In this document: piece after piece, positions 11,301 to 20,269 of the stretch
Layout of the letters: each line of letters begins with the position of its first letter
How positions within the stretch are numbered: position 1 is the stretch's first letter
Source of the DNA: Fragilaria crotonensis
Taxonomy: Eukaryota > Bacillariophyta > Fragilariophyceae > Fragilariales > Fragilariaceae
Length of the DNA stretch: 64,000 bases
Reading direction: 5' to 3'
Assembly (NCBI GenBank): GCA_022925895.1
Contig: JAKSYS010000283.1
Coordinates: 1 to 64,000, forward strand
The notes under the pieces: generated by a model
The model's database searches: none
What the model saw: only the letters and a program-made list of their open reading frames with translations
What the model was told of the DNA's origin: nothing
Made by a program: the position numbers and the translations under genes

Positions 11301-14285
11301 GACACCTCGCTCGGATTTACGGATCCAGGAATGATATCTCTCGAGACTATGATTGCGAAACTCAAACACATGGCTCAAACGTGGGAAAACCTGCTCTTTT
11401 ATTCGGGAGGAGCACTGAACCTTACCAAATGTTCATGGCACATCATGTTCTGGGACTGGAAGAAGGGTCGTCCTGGCACTCGACAACTGCACACCGATGA
11501 CTCGACACTTTCTCTCACAACACAAGGGAATACGACTGATCCAACACTCATCAGACGGCTACCACTACACCAAGCATCACGCCTCCTGGGGGTTCATCTC
11601 ACTCCAACGGGAAACTTCTCTCATCAACTACAAGTCCTCAAAACCAAGGCCGACACTTTTGCCATTCGACTTCGCTCCCCAAAGCTCACGCCACGAGATA
11701 TCATGACTTTCCACCGCACGATGTATACACCAGCAATGACGTACGTACTTCCAGCTTTGGCCACTGATGAAGAAGAACTCGCGCCGATACAATCAAAAAT
11801 CATGCCGGCTATCCTCCAAAAACTAGGATATTCAAGCAAACTCCCGACTGCAATACGACACGGACCAGAAGAACTCGGCGGACTCGCGTTATTAGACCTC
11901 CGAACAGAACTCGGGATATCCAACATCAAGTATATGCGAAACGCAATATACTCTGCCTCGGAACCGGGAAAACTCATGCTTCTGAATATTAAGTACTCCC
12001 AAATCGAAGCTGGAATTCAAGAGCCAATCCTGGAACATCCGTCCATATGCATCCCCTACCTGACAAAGACTTGGATCACATCGGTGCGACAATATCTATT
12101 CCAACACAACATGCAAATCTCACTGACGGATACCCTGCAGGTACACCTAAGGAGCAAACATGATCAATGCGTGATGAACCCCGATAACCTCACAAGATAC
12201 ACCACCACCCAGCAAACTGACATCAATCTCGTGCGGTTATACCTCCAAGTCATCACACTATCCGATCTCTCCACGACTGACGGCAACAACATCGATGAAT
12301 TTTTTCTTCGGGGAGAGCGAAAACCCCATCAACGTATCAGGAAGAAGACATGGCCAAGACAGGAGACTCCCACCACGTCCCAACAAAAAATGTGGCGGAA
12401 ATACATCACGTCTAACTACATCCGATATGCAACAAAATGGCGAGACCCATTAGGGTCCTTCACGGTGGAGCATCCACAACCCGGTCAGACACACCACCTT
12501 CCAAATCCAACGAACGTAGACTCCACGCTCCCAGAATACATACAATCACTTCCGAGATGGTACAGGCGACTCCTATACGACTATCGTCAAGTCGCAACAG
12601 ATCTCGCCGTATGGCGAGCCTTCAGGGCAAGGCAAAGACTTATCATTGCCTCCGACGGAAGCCTTAACGACACAGCTGGCACATTTGGGTGGAAGATAAC
12701 AACAAACAAACACGAGCCCCTCTTTGAAGGATCGGGCCCGGTCGACGGACCAATTGAAATCGGCAGCTCGACAAGAAGCGAACTCGGGGGCTTCACTGCC
12801 CCTCTTCTCCTTGTAACGGTGTTAGCACGACACTGGGGATTAAGGCACCGGTGCACTTTCCGCTGGATCGCAGATAGCAAGGTGGCCATCAACAGAGTGA
12901 CCCTGGTCACGAGGAAAGATCACAGACCGACATCACAACCAGACAATGCAGATTACCTCTCCCTCATCAAAGACCTGTTTAAGGAACTACGACGCCCACT
13001 CCACGCACAATGGATAAAAAGTCACCAAGACTCCCAAAAACAATATGAGCAGCTATCGGCGGACGCAAAGCTTAACGTTGATGTTGATAACCTGGCAACG
13101 GCCTTTCACAAGCGGAAAAGGGCAAATCCCAGCCGATCGACTGATCACCTCCCCGCATCAGCAATATCCATCGTCATCAATAAAACCAGATTTTATGGAA
13201 ACATCGATGCGAATATACGATACCACATCAACGGCAGTTACCTCAAAGACTACCTCCAAATCCGCCATCACTGGAGCGAATTCGTATGGAATCTGATCGA
13301 CCTCCGAGCTTTTGGACGACATTTCAAAACGATCACTCTTGCTCATAGACCGGCACACCTCAAATTCGTACATAACCAACTTCCCCTTGGGGACAAGAAA
13401 TACAGATGCTCAGTTGTGAAAGATCCAAAACTGAAAGTGTGTCCTTGCTGCCTCCTTGACGACGAAGACCAGACACACTTTATTCAATGTCAACAAAACA
13501 CGGCGTGGGCTCAGGCTCTGGCGGCACTCACAAAGACAATCTTGAAGGACCCCCACCCAAGCCGCCCAGCGTACGCAGCATGTCTCGAGAGCTTCCTACG
13601 GAACCCCCACCAACCCGTCAACCCGGAACTTCCCAATTTTCCACCCCATATGCGGGAACAACTCGACTTAGCGATACAAACACAAAATCTCATTGGGTGG
13701 ATGCCAGCACTGCAGGGCTTTCTCTCGACACACTGGCACACGCTCGCAGCAATGTCCCTCTCGGACCATGATAAACTGGAGAACAAAGCGGGCATAAGTC
13801 GCACCCACAAGGCACTGACGGCGACAGCAACATTCACACGTTCCATATGGCTGGGACGAAATGACACCTTACACAAGCAGAAAGAAACAGAGGACAGCCT
13901 CGTGTACTCAACGGAATCGGCGGAGATACGACATTACCACTCACATCCACAAAATCTACCAGCATCTGACAGACACTACTGTTCCACTCCGTTATCGACC
14001 CTCATTCGAAGCCGACCCTCCACCCGCCGCCGATGGCTACAACGAGTTCGAAAAGCCAGGGCAATGCTCCTCAAACATGGTAGCTACCAACGCAGTATAA
14101 CTCAATACATCACACGCACGCACGTGAGTCCTCCCACTCAACACGAAAATGCCCCTCAGCGCGACCACTGCCAAGTACCAGCACACCGAGGACAGACAAC
14201 ACAACAACGGATGACAAGTTTCTACCCCGGGAGACCACCAGACCCACTCATCACACCACCCGAAAATCCTTCGCTACCATCATAG
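8373..14285 (+). CDS. LINE ORF2: endonuclease, reverse transcriptase, RNase H
   Basis: 1970 residues that nick target DNA and copy element RNA onto it. In order: Pro/Thr-rich N-terminus; AP-like endonuclease from about residue 83 (FFQNVKG; AETN; SDHRG); reverse transcriptase with the catalytic box as FVDD (residues 974-977) and an upstream metal-binding region around FDNDASACYD; RNase H with SDGS (Asp 1428), SEL (Glu 1470), ADSK and NVDVDNLA; then a CPCC zinc knuckle (about 1690) with trailing H and C; and a C-terminal domain with IGWMPALQG and WLGRND. The start ATG overlaps the ORF1 stop by one base (TAATG), which suggests termination-reinitiation. No stop or frameshift is present. Confidence 0.93.
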   Translation: MKQSTITNSEAHTVTITPEPSTPAITNPTMTRTTTPSRIEPTLPPPPPQNARPGRAYSHAIEIDMESHYGKSHTQKSDTDIRIFFQNVKGLTYSASGEDYDYYVTSTRSLDADIVGMAETNTAWTHPHLQSLFQSRARQHMNSVKVSFSSPTQTIDPIPEKETFQSGGTVTFSAGTLVPMVHGNDIKDPSGLGRWSGHTLRGKDNKHLSIITAYRVCTGSIQTSHIGSAFNREYEHHRSSGICSPSPRKIILQDLKHTIIQLQTTGNSILLMLDSNSLIEEDRDLQEMIASCDLHDLHHTHPAPSTYLGSSRRRIDHMLGCSNVAHSMTGSGSLSYLEGPQSDHRGLFVDINHRSILGVLKATPAIQSATSRILKSGNPATVELYQKAMRSYYKDHNMVDRMQNIFTNADQMATPDLRHALEKWDQDQGRAMRHAEASLSKPPKPYAWSPTLRNAGIVYRYWRLRLSATKHNLDYSTTFDRMETLVRQHDSTFELPLRKLAHLQSQEVQTHLNSAQKHLRECQRRAGDIRFKSYLDLLATYVNDGDTHTQKDSLRKAKIVQNTIKSERTKVMYANIRRVVKPEQHGGLNRVLVPRHRRHTESNAELPADYQHFLATTDPEDIIWDTLLDKASIEENLLRYNRNSFRAASASPCGAGDIHQLLTFNSLSKAASEVLSGSLPRSWQGKDALLREFLTSFALPDSVKQTASISTEVKEDDVKYGFGKWKESTSTSPSGRHLGHYKAIVRDECLLKCMTQFLHVVINRGITMTRWCNAVSIMIEKDAGVPKITRLRIIHLFEADFNFFLKLIWGSRLVKRAVQLDLLNNGQHGSVPKRTAMDPIMLTQLTTDLCRILKHNHARFDNDASACYDRIIVTLGMLAARRCGMPENAVRSHADSLRLMKYTVKTAHGISEDNYRGTAFSPLFGTGQGSGASPSVWLTLVVVLMNTLDRMIPERMEFLSPDSQMSHSRLIDAFVDDTSLGFTDPGMISLETMIAKLKHMAQTWENLLFYSGGALNLTKCSWHIMFWDWKKGRPGTRQLHTDDSTLSLTTQGNTTDPTLIRRLPLHQASRLLGVHLTPTGNFSHQLQVLKTKADTFAIRLRSPKLTPRDIMTFHRTMYTPAMTYVLPALATDEEELAPIQSKIMPAILQKLGYSSKLPTAIRHGPEELGGLALLDLRTELGISNIKYMRNAIYSASEPGKLMLLNIKYSQIEAGIQEPILEHPSICIPYLTKTWITSVRQYLFQHNMQISLTDTLQVHLRSKHDQCVMNPDNLTRYTTTQQTDINLVRLYLQVITLSDLSTTDGNNIDEFFLRGERKPHQRIRKKTWPRQETPTTSQQKMWRKYITSNYIRYATKWRDPLGSFTVEHPQPGQTHHLPNPTNVDSTLPEYIQSLPRWYRRLLYDYRQVATDLAVWRAFRARQRLIIASDGSLNDTAGTFGWKITTNKHEPLFEGSGPVDGPIEIGSSTRSELGGFTAPLLLVTVLARHWGLRHRCTFRWIADSKVAINRVTLVTRKDHRPTSQPDNADYLSLIKDLFKELRRPLHAQWIKSHQDSQKQYEQLSADAKLNVDVDNLATAFHKRKRANPSRSTDHLPASAISIVINKTRFYGNIDANIRYHINGSYLKDYLQIRHHWSEFVWNLIDLRAFGRHFKTITLAHRPAHLKFVHNQLPLGDKKYRCSVVKDPKLKVCPCCLLDDEDQTHFIQCQQNTAWAQALAALTKTILKDPHPSRPAYAACLESFLRNPHQPVNPELPNFPPHMREQLDLAIQTQNLIGWMPALQGFLSTHWHTLAAMSLSDHDKLENKAGISRTHKALTATATFTRSIWLGRNDTLHKQKETEDSLVYSTESAEIRHYHSHPQNLPASDRHYCSTPLSTLIRSRPSTRRRWLQRVRKARAMLLKHGSYQRSITQYITRTHVSPPTQHENAPQRDHCQVPAHRGQTTQQRMTSFYPGRPPDPLITPPENPSLPS

Positions 14286-14375
14286 GGGTCGCTGAGGTTG
14301 GGTACCTATTGCGCTCTTGATAAAAGTTCTCAAACCAGGTTAACCTATATAATTCGTTTTGAAATTTAAATTTAA

Positions 14376-14392
14376 ATCATTGAAAAGTTTCT
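14376..14392. repeat. LINE target-site duplication, right copy
   Basis: Exact copy of the 17 bases at 5700-5716, directly after the A/T-rich LINE 3' end. Confidence 0.92.
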
Positions 14393-16399
14393 CCAACGCA
14401 TCAACCTCCGCACTATCAAAGGTGTGGAGCAGGTGCTGGCGTTGCTGCTGGATAAGCAAGTATGGAGAAATCACGATTTGTCACATCAACAAGCTGCAAT
14501 GCGTTACCGGTGGGAGGAGGAAGTCGGAAGAGTCATTTGCAGCATCACGTTCGGCTTGAATAGATTCGATACCGTTGAATAGATCAACAAACATCTGTGC
14601 AGCACTTTTTATGACCTGTACGCAATCCAACAGATTACCTCCTTCGCCTGGCAAGGGCAGGATGTGAAGTCGCTCCATGACAACGCAACTGCAATTCCCA
14701 ATGAACAAGTGAGCTGCACCAAGCTGCATCGCATACTTTCCTGGGATACATGGCCGTTTCGAACAAGTTCTGCTCCTTGTTGACAAAGAGGTTCCATTGC
14801 AACACTTGTTCCTTCATTAGGTTGCTGATCTTGAGCAAGGGTTGGTGGTTCAACAATGATCGGAACCACATGCTCCTCCTCATTGTTCATGTGGCGCAAC
14901 TCCGCAATCGCATCCGGCGTCAGAGGTCCCAAAATTTGGCCATCAGTAAGCTGACACAAATCAACAAAGAGCCCGGCAAGGATCTGACGCTGTGCTAAAA
15001 CCTGCAACTGCTTGCCTTGAAGCCATACAGGTGTGACATCAACAATCTTCATTACACTATTCAGACAACATGTGACAATCCGCCATTGATCTGTCGGCAG
15101 GCATCCAGGTCACATTCCGTTTTGCCAAATGAGTTGTGATTTGCAATTGATTGGCTACAAACCATTTCATGACCTTATTCTTTGACATCCATTGCGTGTT
15201 GACGAATCGTGGACACTTGATCCCATCTCCTCGTTAATGAGATTTATCTGCTTCTGAAGTTGGCCCGTTAGATAGAGAGTTCTTGTACTGCCTTTGCAAA
15301 ATGAGATCAAGCTGATGCAATGCACCCCAAACTCAAGAGAAACCTGGAAGTGCAACGTTTGCAAGACGAGAGGCAACTCCACGATATTGACTAGTCATAC
15401 TAGAGGCGCCGTTGGTGGTAACTGAAACGATTTGGCTCCTCCACACAGGGGCAAGGTTATCAAGGGCACCAGTGGAGACAAGTTCAAACATGTGCTCTCC
15501 AGTGTCGTGACGCTCCCGCATTGGAATGGCAAGAAGCAAATGAAGGTTCAAGAGCACGCCATGATCTGAAACAACCCAAAGCCTGATGTCAAGGTATGAT
15601 GTGTTGCTCTTGTTTCCTCCGTCCAATGCAGTAGAGAATGCCCAAGAATCTTTCAAGATTGCAGATATGGTCTGCAGATTTGCTGTGCAGGCACTTTTTG
15701 CGGGCTCATCGATCCAAGTGTAGCAAGTCGTAGCATTACCTTAGATGCCTGGTGGAAGGAAAGTCCACTGGAAACCATTTTGATGAATGAGTAGAACTGA
15801 AGCTTGGATCTTACAGTTGCAAGATACCGTTCGAGGCCAGCATTTTCCTCTTCCTCCTGAGGATTGTCATCCGGAGCTTCATCATCATCTTGAAGCTTGA
15901 GTACCAAAAGGAACCATTCCTTTGTCAAGATATCTTCGTCATCATCTGGATCAAATAACAAATTGCCAATTATTCCCTCCACTATAGCCTTGTCAAGCCA
16001 GATATTGAGTTGTTCATCATTGGTTGGCGGCGGTAGAAAGAAGGGTCCTCCTTTTGGCAAATCCTCCTTTCTGGCACCAGCGGTGCTGCTGGGATGATCA
16101 AAGTATGAAGTTTTCTGCGAAACCGACAGGGACAAGGACTGCGTGGCTCCTCGCTCTTGATGCTGCTCAAGCATGTGCCTCTTCATGTGATCTTGTCGCC
16201 ACGGCTTCGTTTACTACATCTTGATTTTGGAGCTCATTTCAGATTTACTTCCTCACGCCCTTCCTTTCCAAAGGCTGGACAGAACCTACACTCAACATAG
16301 ACAACATCTCCTGTTGTGAAGGCCATAGGCCTTCAACCACTTCTCATTGAAGTGGGTTGGCTTGCAATGCTTCTTTTTCTTGTTGAGCTGAGCAGACAT
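14393..16399 (-). pseudogene. hAT-like transposase, N-terminal and central part
   Basis: Reading leftward from the ATG at 16399 (MSAQLNKKKKHC): a basic N-terminus, FNEKWLKAYGL, then a BED-type zinc finger with CRFC and, further on, RHMLEQH. An acidic linker (DDDDEAPDDNPQEEEE) follows near 15850. The catalytic core then contains SWAFSTALD, TGEHMFELV and SVTTNGASSMTSQYRGVASRLA, a pattern shared with hAT/ZBED transposases. Several stops and frameshifts break it, for example after the zinc-finger region and near 15330-15660. The C-terminal part lies beyond the LINE at 5401-5699. Confidence 0.78.
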
Positions 16400-16551
16400 C
16401 TTCTTCTTTGTGCTCCTGCCTTCTTTTGCAAAGCGATACTCATTGCAATTGCAACCTGCCAGATTGACAATCAACAACGCTTCCCGCCACAATCTATGAG
16501 CTATACTATGTCCTACGTATTCTACGTGGCCTTTGTTGGGGGTGAATTTGA

Positions 16552-16591
16552 GGTTTCTTTGGGGGAAAATACCCCCAAATGTCACGGCCTG
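16552..16591. repeat. hAT terminal inverted repeat, right end
   Basis: Read on the minus strand it begins CAGGCCGTGACATTTGGG, matching the left end in inverse orientation. Confidence 0.75.
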
Positions 16592-16599
16592 GTCTGTCC
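16592..16599. repeat. hAT target-site duplication, right copy
   Basis: GTCTGTCC, identical to 5207-5214, directly outside the right terminal repeat. Confidence 0.88.
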
Positions 16600-16870
16600 T
16601 ACCGCATACCGTCCTCAAGAGCACCGATGTACTGAGTACTGTCCTGTCGAACACGGACTTATTGATTTCAGTCCTACCGATCGCCTAGCATCTACCAATT
16701 ACCAGTCCTACCGATCGTCTATCTACCAATTACCGATCTCTGTACCGATTACCAGTACAGGCCTACAGCTTCCTGCCTTACTGACTAGCGTTCTACCGAA
16801 TTCCAAACTATTGTTTACCAGCTTGTTCCCAATTACTGTCCTACCAAATATCGAGCTACTTTAACCAGCT
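16600..16870. repeat. Degenerate ACCGA-rich minisatellite, right part
   Basis: Continuation of the array at 5033-5206, with repeated variants of CTACCGATCG, CTACCAATTACC and GTACCGATTACC. It has no strict period and no credible coding. Confidence 0.6.
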
Positions 16871-17345
16871 TCCCAACTACTAACTTCTTTTACAAAAGAT
16901 CGGGGACGATGACAACAACCCTTAACAATTAGTGTATATTTATTTATAGCTGGGGAGCCATTAGGAGAAAAATCTGATGGAGGTTTGGTACAAGCACTTG
17001 GATAGTTCAGGAAGGCCACCTGATGCCCGCTTGGTATTGGTCCATGCTTGTGCATCATTTTGCATTATGTATGCAATCTGCACAGATTTGGGCTGGGCAG
17101 CATTCATAAAGCTGTTAGTTTGACCAGCATTCCTGTCCTCAATGCATCTGTGCATAAGGATGTTTGTGCGCTGCTTAGGGCTGAATGATAATTTGCCTTG
17201 CAAAACACGGATGACCCAAGTTCGGTGGATTTTATAATCACTTGTTTCCTTCATTTGTATAAACCATCTGGTTCCATCTCCAATTCATATGTAGGACGCT
17301 TTGGGACAGATACAAACCAGAGTACAAGTATATTAGACAACTACT
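16871..17345. other. Unassigned stretch before the tandem array
   Basis: No recognisable gene. A minus-strand ORF at 16961-17254 resembles no family I know and has no supporting features. Confidence 0.3.
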
Positions 17346-18418
17346 CAATAAAGCCAGGAAGTCCAGCAATTACATATTCCTAACTAAGAACGATGTGCAG
17401 CTTCTGCACTATTAGCTAGTCGTGGGAGCAATCACGTACTTGTCAAACAGTACTATGGTGCTCCCCAACAACAGGAATGAATGCGAGAAAACACAGACAA
17501 CTTCCTTGCTGATTCCTCTTGTGTCCTCAGACAAGTCATTTAGAAAGGTCAATTCTCAACCAAGATTACGCAGAACACAACGTACGTATTAAGAGCCTAA
17601 GTGGAGCCGCTGCTGGTTTCCAAATAGCGTCAACAGCACCTTCTCTATGAAAATGTTTTTCCTTTCTTGATTCTTTGTCTTTTTTGTTTGTTGTGCTTGT
17701 ACTCTTCCAAATATTGGTGTATCATGTTTGCATTCTTGTTCAGCATCAGCACCTCCTTCCTGCGAAAACAGGGAATTCATGAAGAGAAGGTCTGTGACAA
17801 TGCCTTCCACTTCTTCAAAGGAATTCTTCTGGATTCACGCGCAGGCCAAATGTTAAGCTTGTCATTTGCAAAACAGCTTGAAAATGTTTGGGGTCAAGTG
17901 ACTGTCAACCATACTCTTCATACTCATGAGCAATGGGACAACTGCTGCTCCGGTTTTTGATTTCTGAACAAGTGAGACCTGGGAGCTAGTGTGCTTTTGA
18001 TTAATGTGTGATGATTATGAAGATACATTCCAATTTAACGTGATTGCAGTGACGGGCGATTGTAAACTTTTCGTTTCACTCAAGCAACTTTGCTACCGGC
18101 CGAAAGGGAAGCAAAAAAAGTTGGAGCTCATCTTTCACAAGCAATTACTTGTTTTCTACGATAAGGATGTGCCTTGTATTTTACATGTCTGTGTGTTCTG
18201 GCCGAATCGGTCCAATGTTTTGGACTTCACGACCTTGCTAGCAAATAACACGGTAGCTCTCAGTAAAAATGTCTCAACATTTGTTCCTGTTTTCCGGACC
18301 TCACCGGGCACCTGTCCAGTGAGGCTCTCTACCTGAGAATCCGGTACTGTAGTATGCATACGTCCGGTAAAACAAACTCTGTACCGTTGTGTTTGTTTAA
18401 TTGCTGTTTAAAACACCC

Positions 18419-18442
18419 TGTTTTAAACAGCTGTTTAAAACA
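18419..18442. repeat. Perfect 24-bp palindrome
   Basis: The sequence reads identically on both strands, centred on CAGCTG and flanked by TTTAAA cores (TGTTTTAAACAG plus its inverse). A related near-palindrome lies at about 19598-19628, at the other side of the unit-1-specific block. Confidence 0.8.
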
Positions 18443-19058
18443 ACTTTTTTTTCTTCAAAAAAACAATTTGTTTAATTGAAATCTAGGTTAGGGTTAAGGT
18501 TTTACGGTTATGATACGGTTTTTTCATCGACAAGTCTCATTGCTCATCACATAACTATACTGTTTATAGGTTGAAACAGCATCAATATGCATAACATCAG
18601 TTAAGTGATGCATGTGAGACAATTCAATACATTTTGATTCAAGAATGGTGAGACGAAAGGATGTTATCAGTGGACACTTAGGGGATCCATACCATTCAGT
18701 TGGTGGGATACCTGCATGCAACAAGGCAGAGTATTGTCAGGCATAAGTGCAATTATAAGTTCATGCTGATTAGTGCTTAGGGCTCCTTTCTATCTTGGTT
18801 ATCCTTGTTGTCTTGTTCTCAAGGCTATGAACCGTATTGATTGGTGGTCTACTCCTAGTACTGGACTACTTGGAGTACTGTAGTACTTACTACTGTGAAC
18901 TGTTGCTGTTTTAAACAAAGTTGTTTTAAACAAAAAAAAAAAAAAAACCGAAAATCTAGTTTAACGTGCTGTTGCGTTGGCCGAAGAAAAAACAATCAAC
19001 CCGCACGGCCCGACGGAATCTTAAACAGACGACGTCGAACATACCTCTCCTCCTGATT

Positions 19059-19590
19059 CTAAATCCCTGCGACTGCCGTAGTGGGTTTAAAGAAGCTTCG
19101 TATAGATCTAGTGCCTCGAATAGCCAACGCTGTCGCTCTCTTGATACTTTCCCGCATAGTTGGACCGTGGATGTTCAACCAATTTTTGTTGAGTTGTGTA
19201 GGTTGGGCGAGATGTTCGCTCACATTGTGGGGCAGTAATTCTTGAACTCTGGGTTCCATCTGGTGTTTCGCATCATGCAATTGCCGGATTTCGTTCAGTA
19301 CCAAATCGCGTTCAATGCGTCGCCTCGTGTCGGCATCAGCGCCGTGAACATCTTGATTCCTCGAGGACCACAATAGAAACCATTGGTTCCAGATGAATTT
19401 GATCAGATTGATCTGCCATCGTTGTCCGGTCATAGTCTTTGTCCTGATGGTTTCCTCTACTCGGGAATAATACTGTTCTTGATGTCGACTCCATGCGAGA
19501 CCGAATCGTCCGTTAAAGCATTGTCGCCATCCGATTGATTCTTGTTGCTCGCTGATCAGCCGAATATCCTCGTGAAAAGTGGTGCTGTCC
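19059..19590 (-). pseudogene. LINE ORF2 C-terminal fragment
   Basis: Open on the minus strand from about 19590 to the stop at 19059. It contains IGWRQCFNGRFGLAW, then FIWNQWFLLWSSRNQDVHG, then an E/R-rich helix and WLNIHGPTMRES. This order (IGW..G..W, W..RN...H, helix) matches the C-terminal domain of the intact LINE ORF2 at about 13680-14070, though the sequences are distant. It is a truncated 3' piece of another LINE family; no reverse transcriptase domain is present. Confidence 0.6.
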
Positions 19591-19811
19591 CAAAGTTGTT
19601 TTAAACAGTTTTAAACTGTTTAAAACAAATTCAAAATCTGAATTTGTTTAAAACACAACGATAAAACTCTGCCTACTAGTCACTGAGTTGGGGTTTTAAT
19701 AAAAATTCCTTTCGTTAAAACATTCCGCGAACACTTGCTGACGTCGTATTCGATCACTCAAAAGTTGGTTCGACGATAGCCGCCACTTGCTTTGTATGAC
19801 TGTACACAAAT

Positions 19812-19825
19812 ACTTGCGACTTGCG
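19812..19825. repeat. ACTTGCG repeat, two copies (unit 1)
   Basis: Two copies here, versus five in the same position upstream of ABC copies 2 and 3. The expansion supports the closer relation of the 5' flanks of units 2 and 3. Confidence 0.7.
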
Positions 19826-20269
19826 ACGCCGTGTCGGCATTCGGTACTGTAGTAGTAGTAGGAGGTTGTAGTTGAACGATGTCATTCCGTGACAATCGTC
19901 ATGCCAGGAATATGTTCACATCGGTTTTCCAATTGAGAAGTGCCAGGATTACAACCAATCAAAACGACAATGATGATGTCACACTGACGCGAGCACACAA
20001 CAAAGGCATAGTGTTCTCGTTTTGCAGGACAGCATCTGGTACGATGGTGGAGTACGAGTACTATGTAGAGTAAACTGTACCAGTTAGGACCATACAACGA
20101 CGTCATCAAACCTTGTTACATGCACAGTGACGTCATGCTCATTAGTTCAACTTTCACAAAAATCTCACTCCTGCGTAACCCTATCCAGAATAATTCCTGA
20201 AAATGTAGTCCTCACAAAATTGGACTTCGGGCAACTCTCGTCCACTGTCCATCTTTCATCGGCTCTACG

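Larger units (their letters stand above)
5717..14375 (+). mobile_element. Apparently intact APE-type LINE (non-LTR retrotransposon)
   Basis: An 8.66-kb element between perfect 17-bp direct repeats, with two long uninterrupted ORFs, a short 5' leader (89 nt) and a 90-nt 3' UTR ending in an A/T-rich tail rather than a long poly-A. ORF2 carries an AP-like endonuclease, reverse transcriptase, RNase H and a zinc knuckle. ORF1 is long and ends in a coiled coil. Intact ORFs and an unmutated target duplication point to a recent insertion. It landed inside the hAT transposase, in the opposite transcriptional direction. Confidence 0.92.
5215..16591 (-). mobile_element. hAT-like DNA transposon, interrupted by a LINE
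   Basis: Both ends begin CAGGCCGTG in inverted orientation and are flanked by a perfect 8-bp direct repeat. Without the LINE and one copy of its target duplication the element would be about 2.7 kb. Its minus-strand transposase has a BED-type finger at the N-terminus and the hAT-like C-terminal dimerisation region, but it is frame-broken and cut by the LINE, so the element is dead. It sits inside the ACCGA-rich minisatellite. The terminal repeats have diverged from each other, suggesting it is considerably older than the LINE. Confidence 0.85.
18233..19665. mobile_element. 1.4-kb segment present only in unit 1, with TTTAAA palindromes
   Basis: Aligning unit 1 with unit 2 leaves this block unmatched: unit 2 has only about 16 bases between the same flanks. 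Near both ends the block carries TGTTTTAAACAG-type inverted motifs (18400-18445 and 19597-19660), and an A-run at about 18929-18946. A minus-strand LINE C-terminal fragment lies inside. It looks like a composite or non-autonomous insertion, but no clean target duplication was seen, so loss from the other units is also possible. Confidence 0.5.

Noticed and set aside
17667-18336. Short ORFs conserved in the 5' flanks of all three ABC units
   Set aside because: They are conserved because the flank is duplicated; an indel in unit 3 changes the frame and composition is not protein-like.
18929-18946. A-run as the poly-A tail of the 19-kb LINE fragment
   Set aside because: The fragment is on the minus strand, so its tail would appear as T on the plus strand at this side; the run has the wrong orientation.
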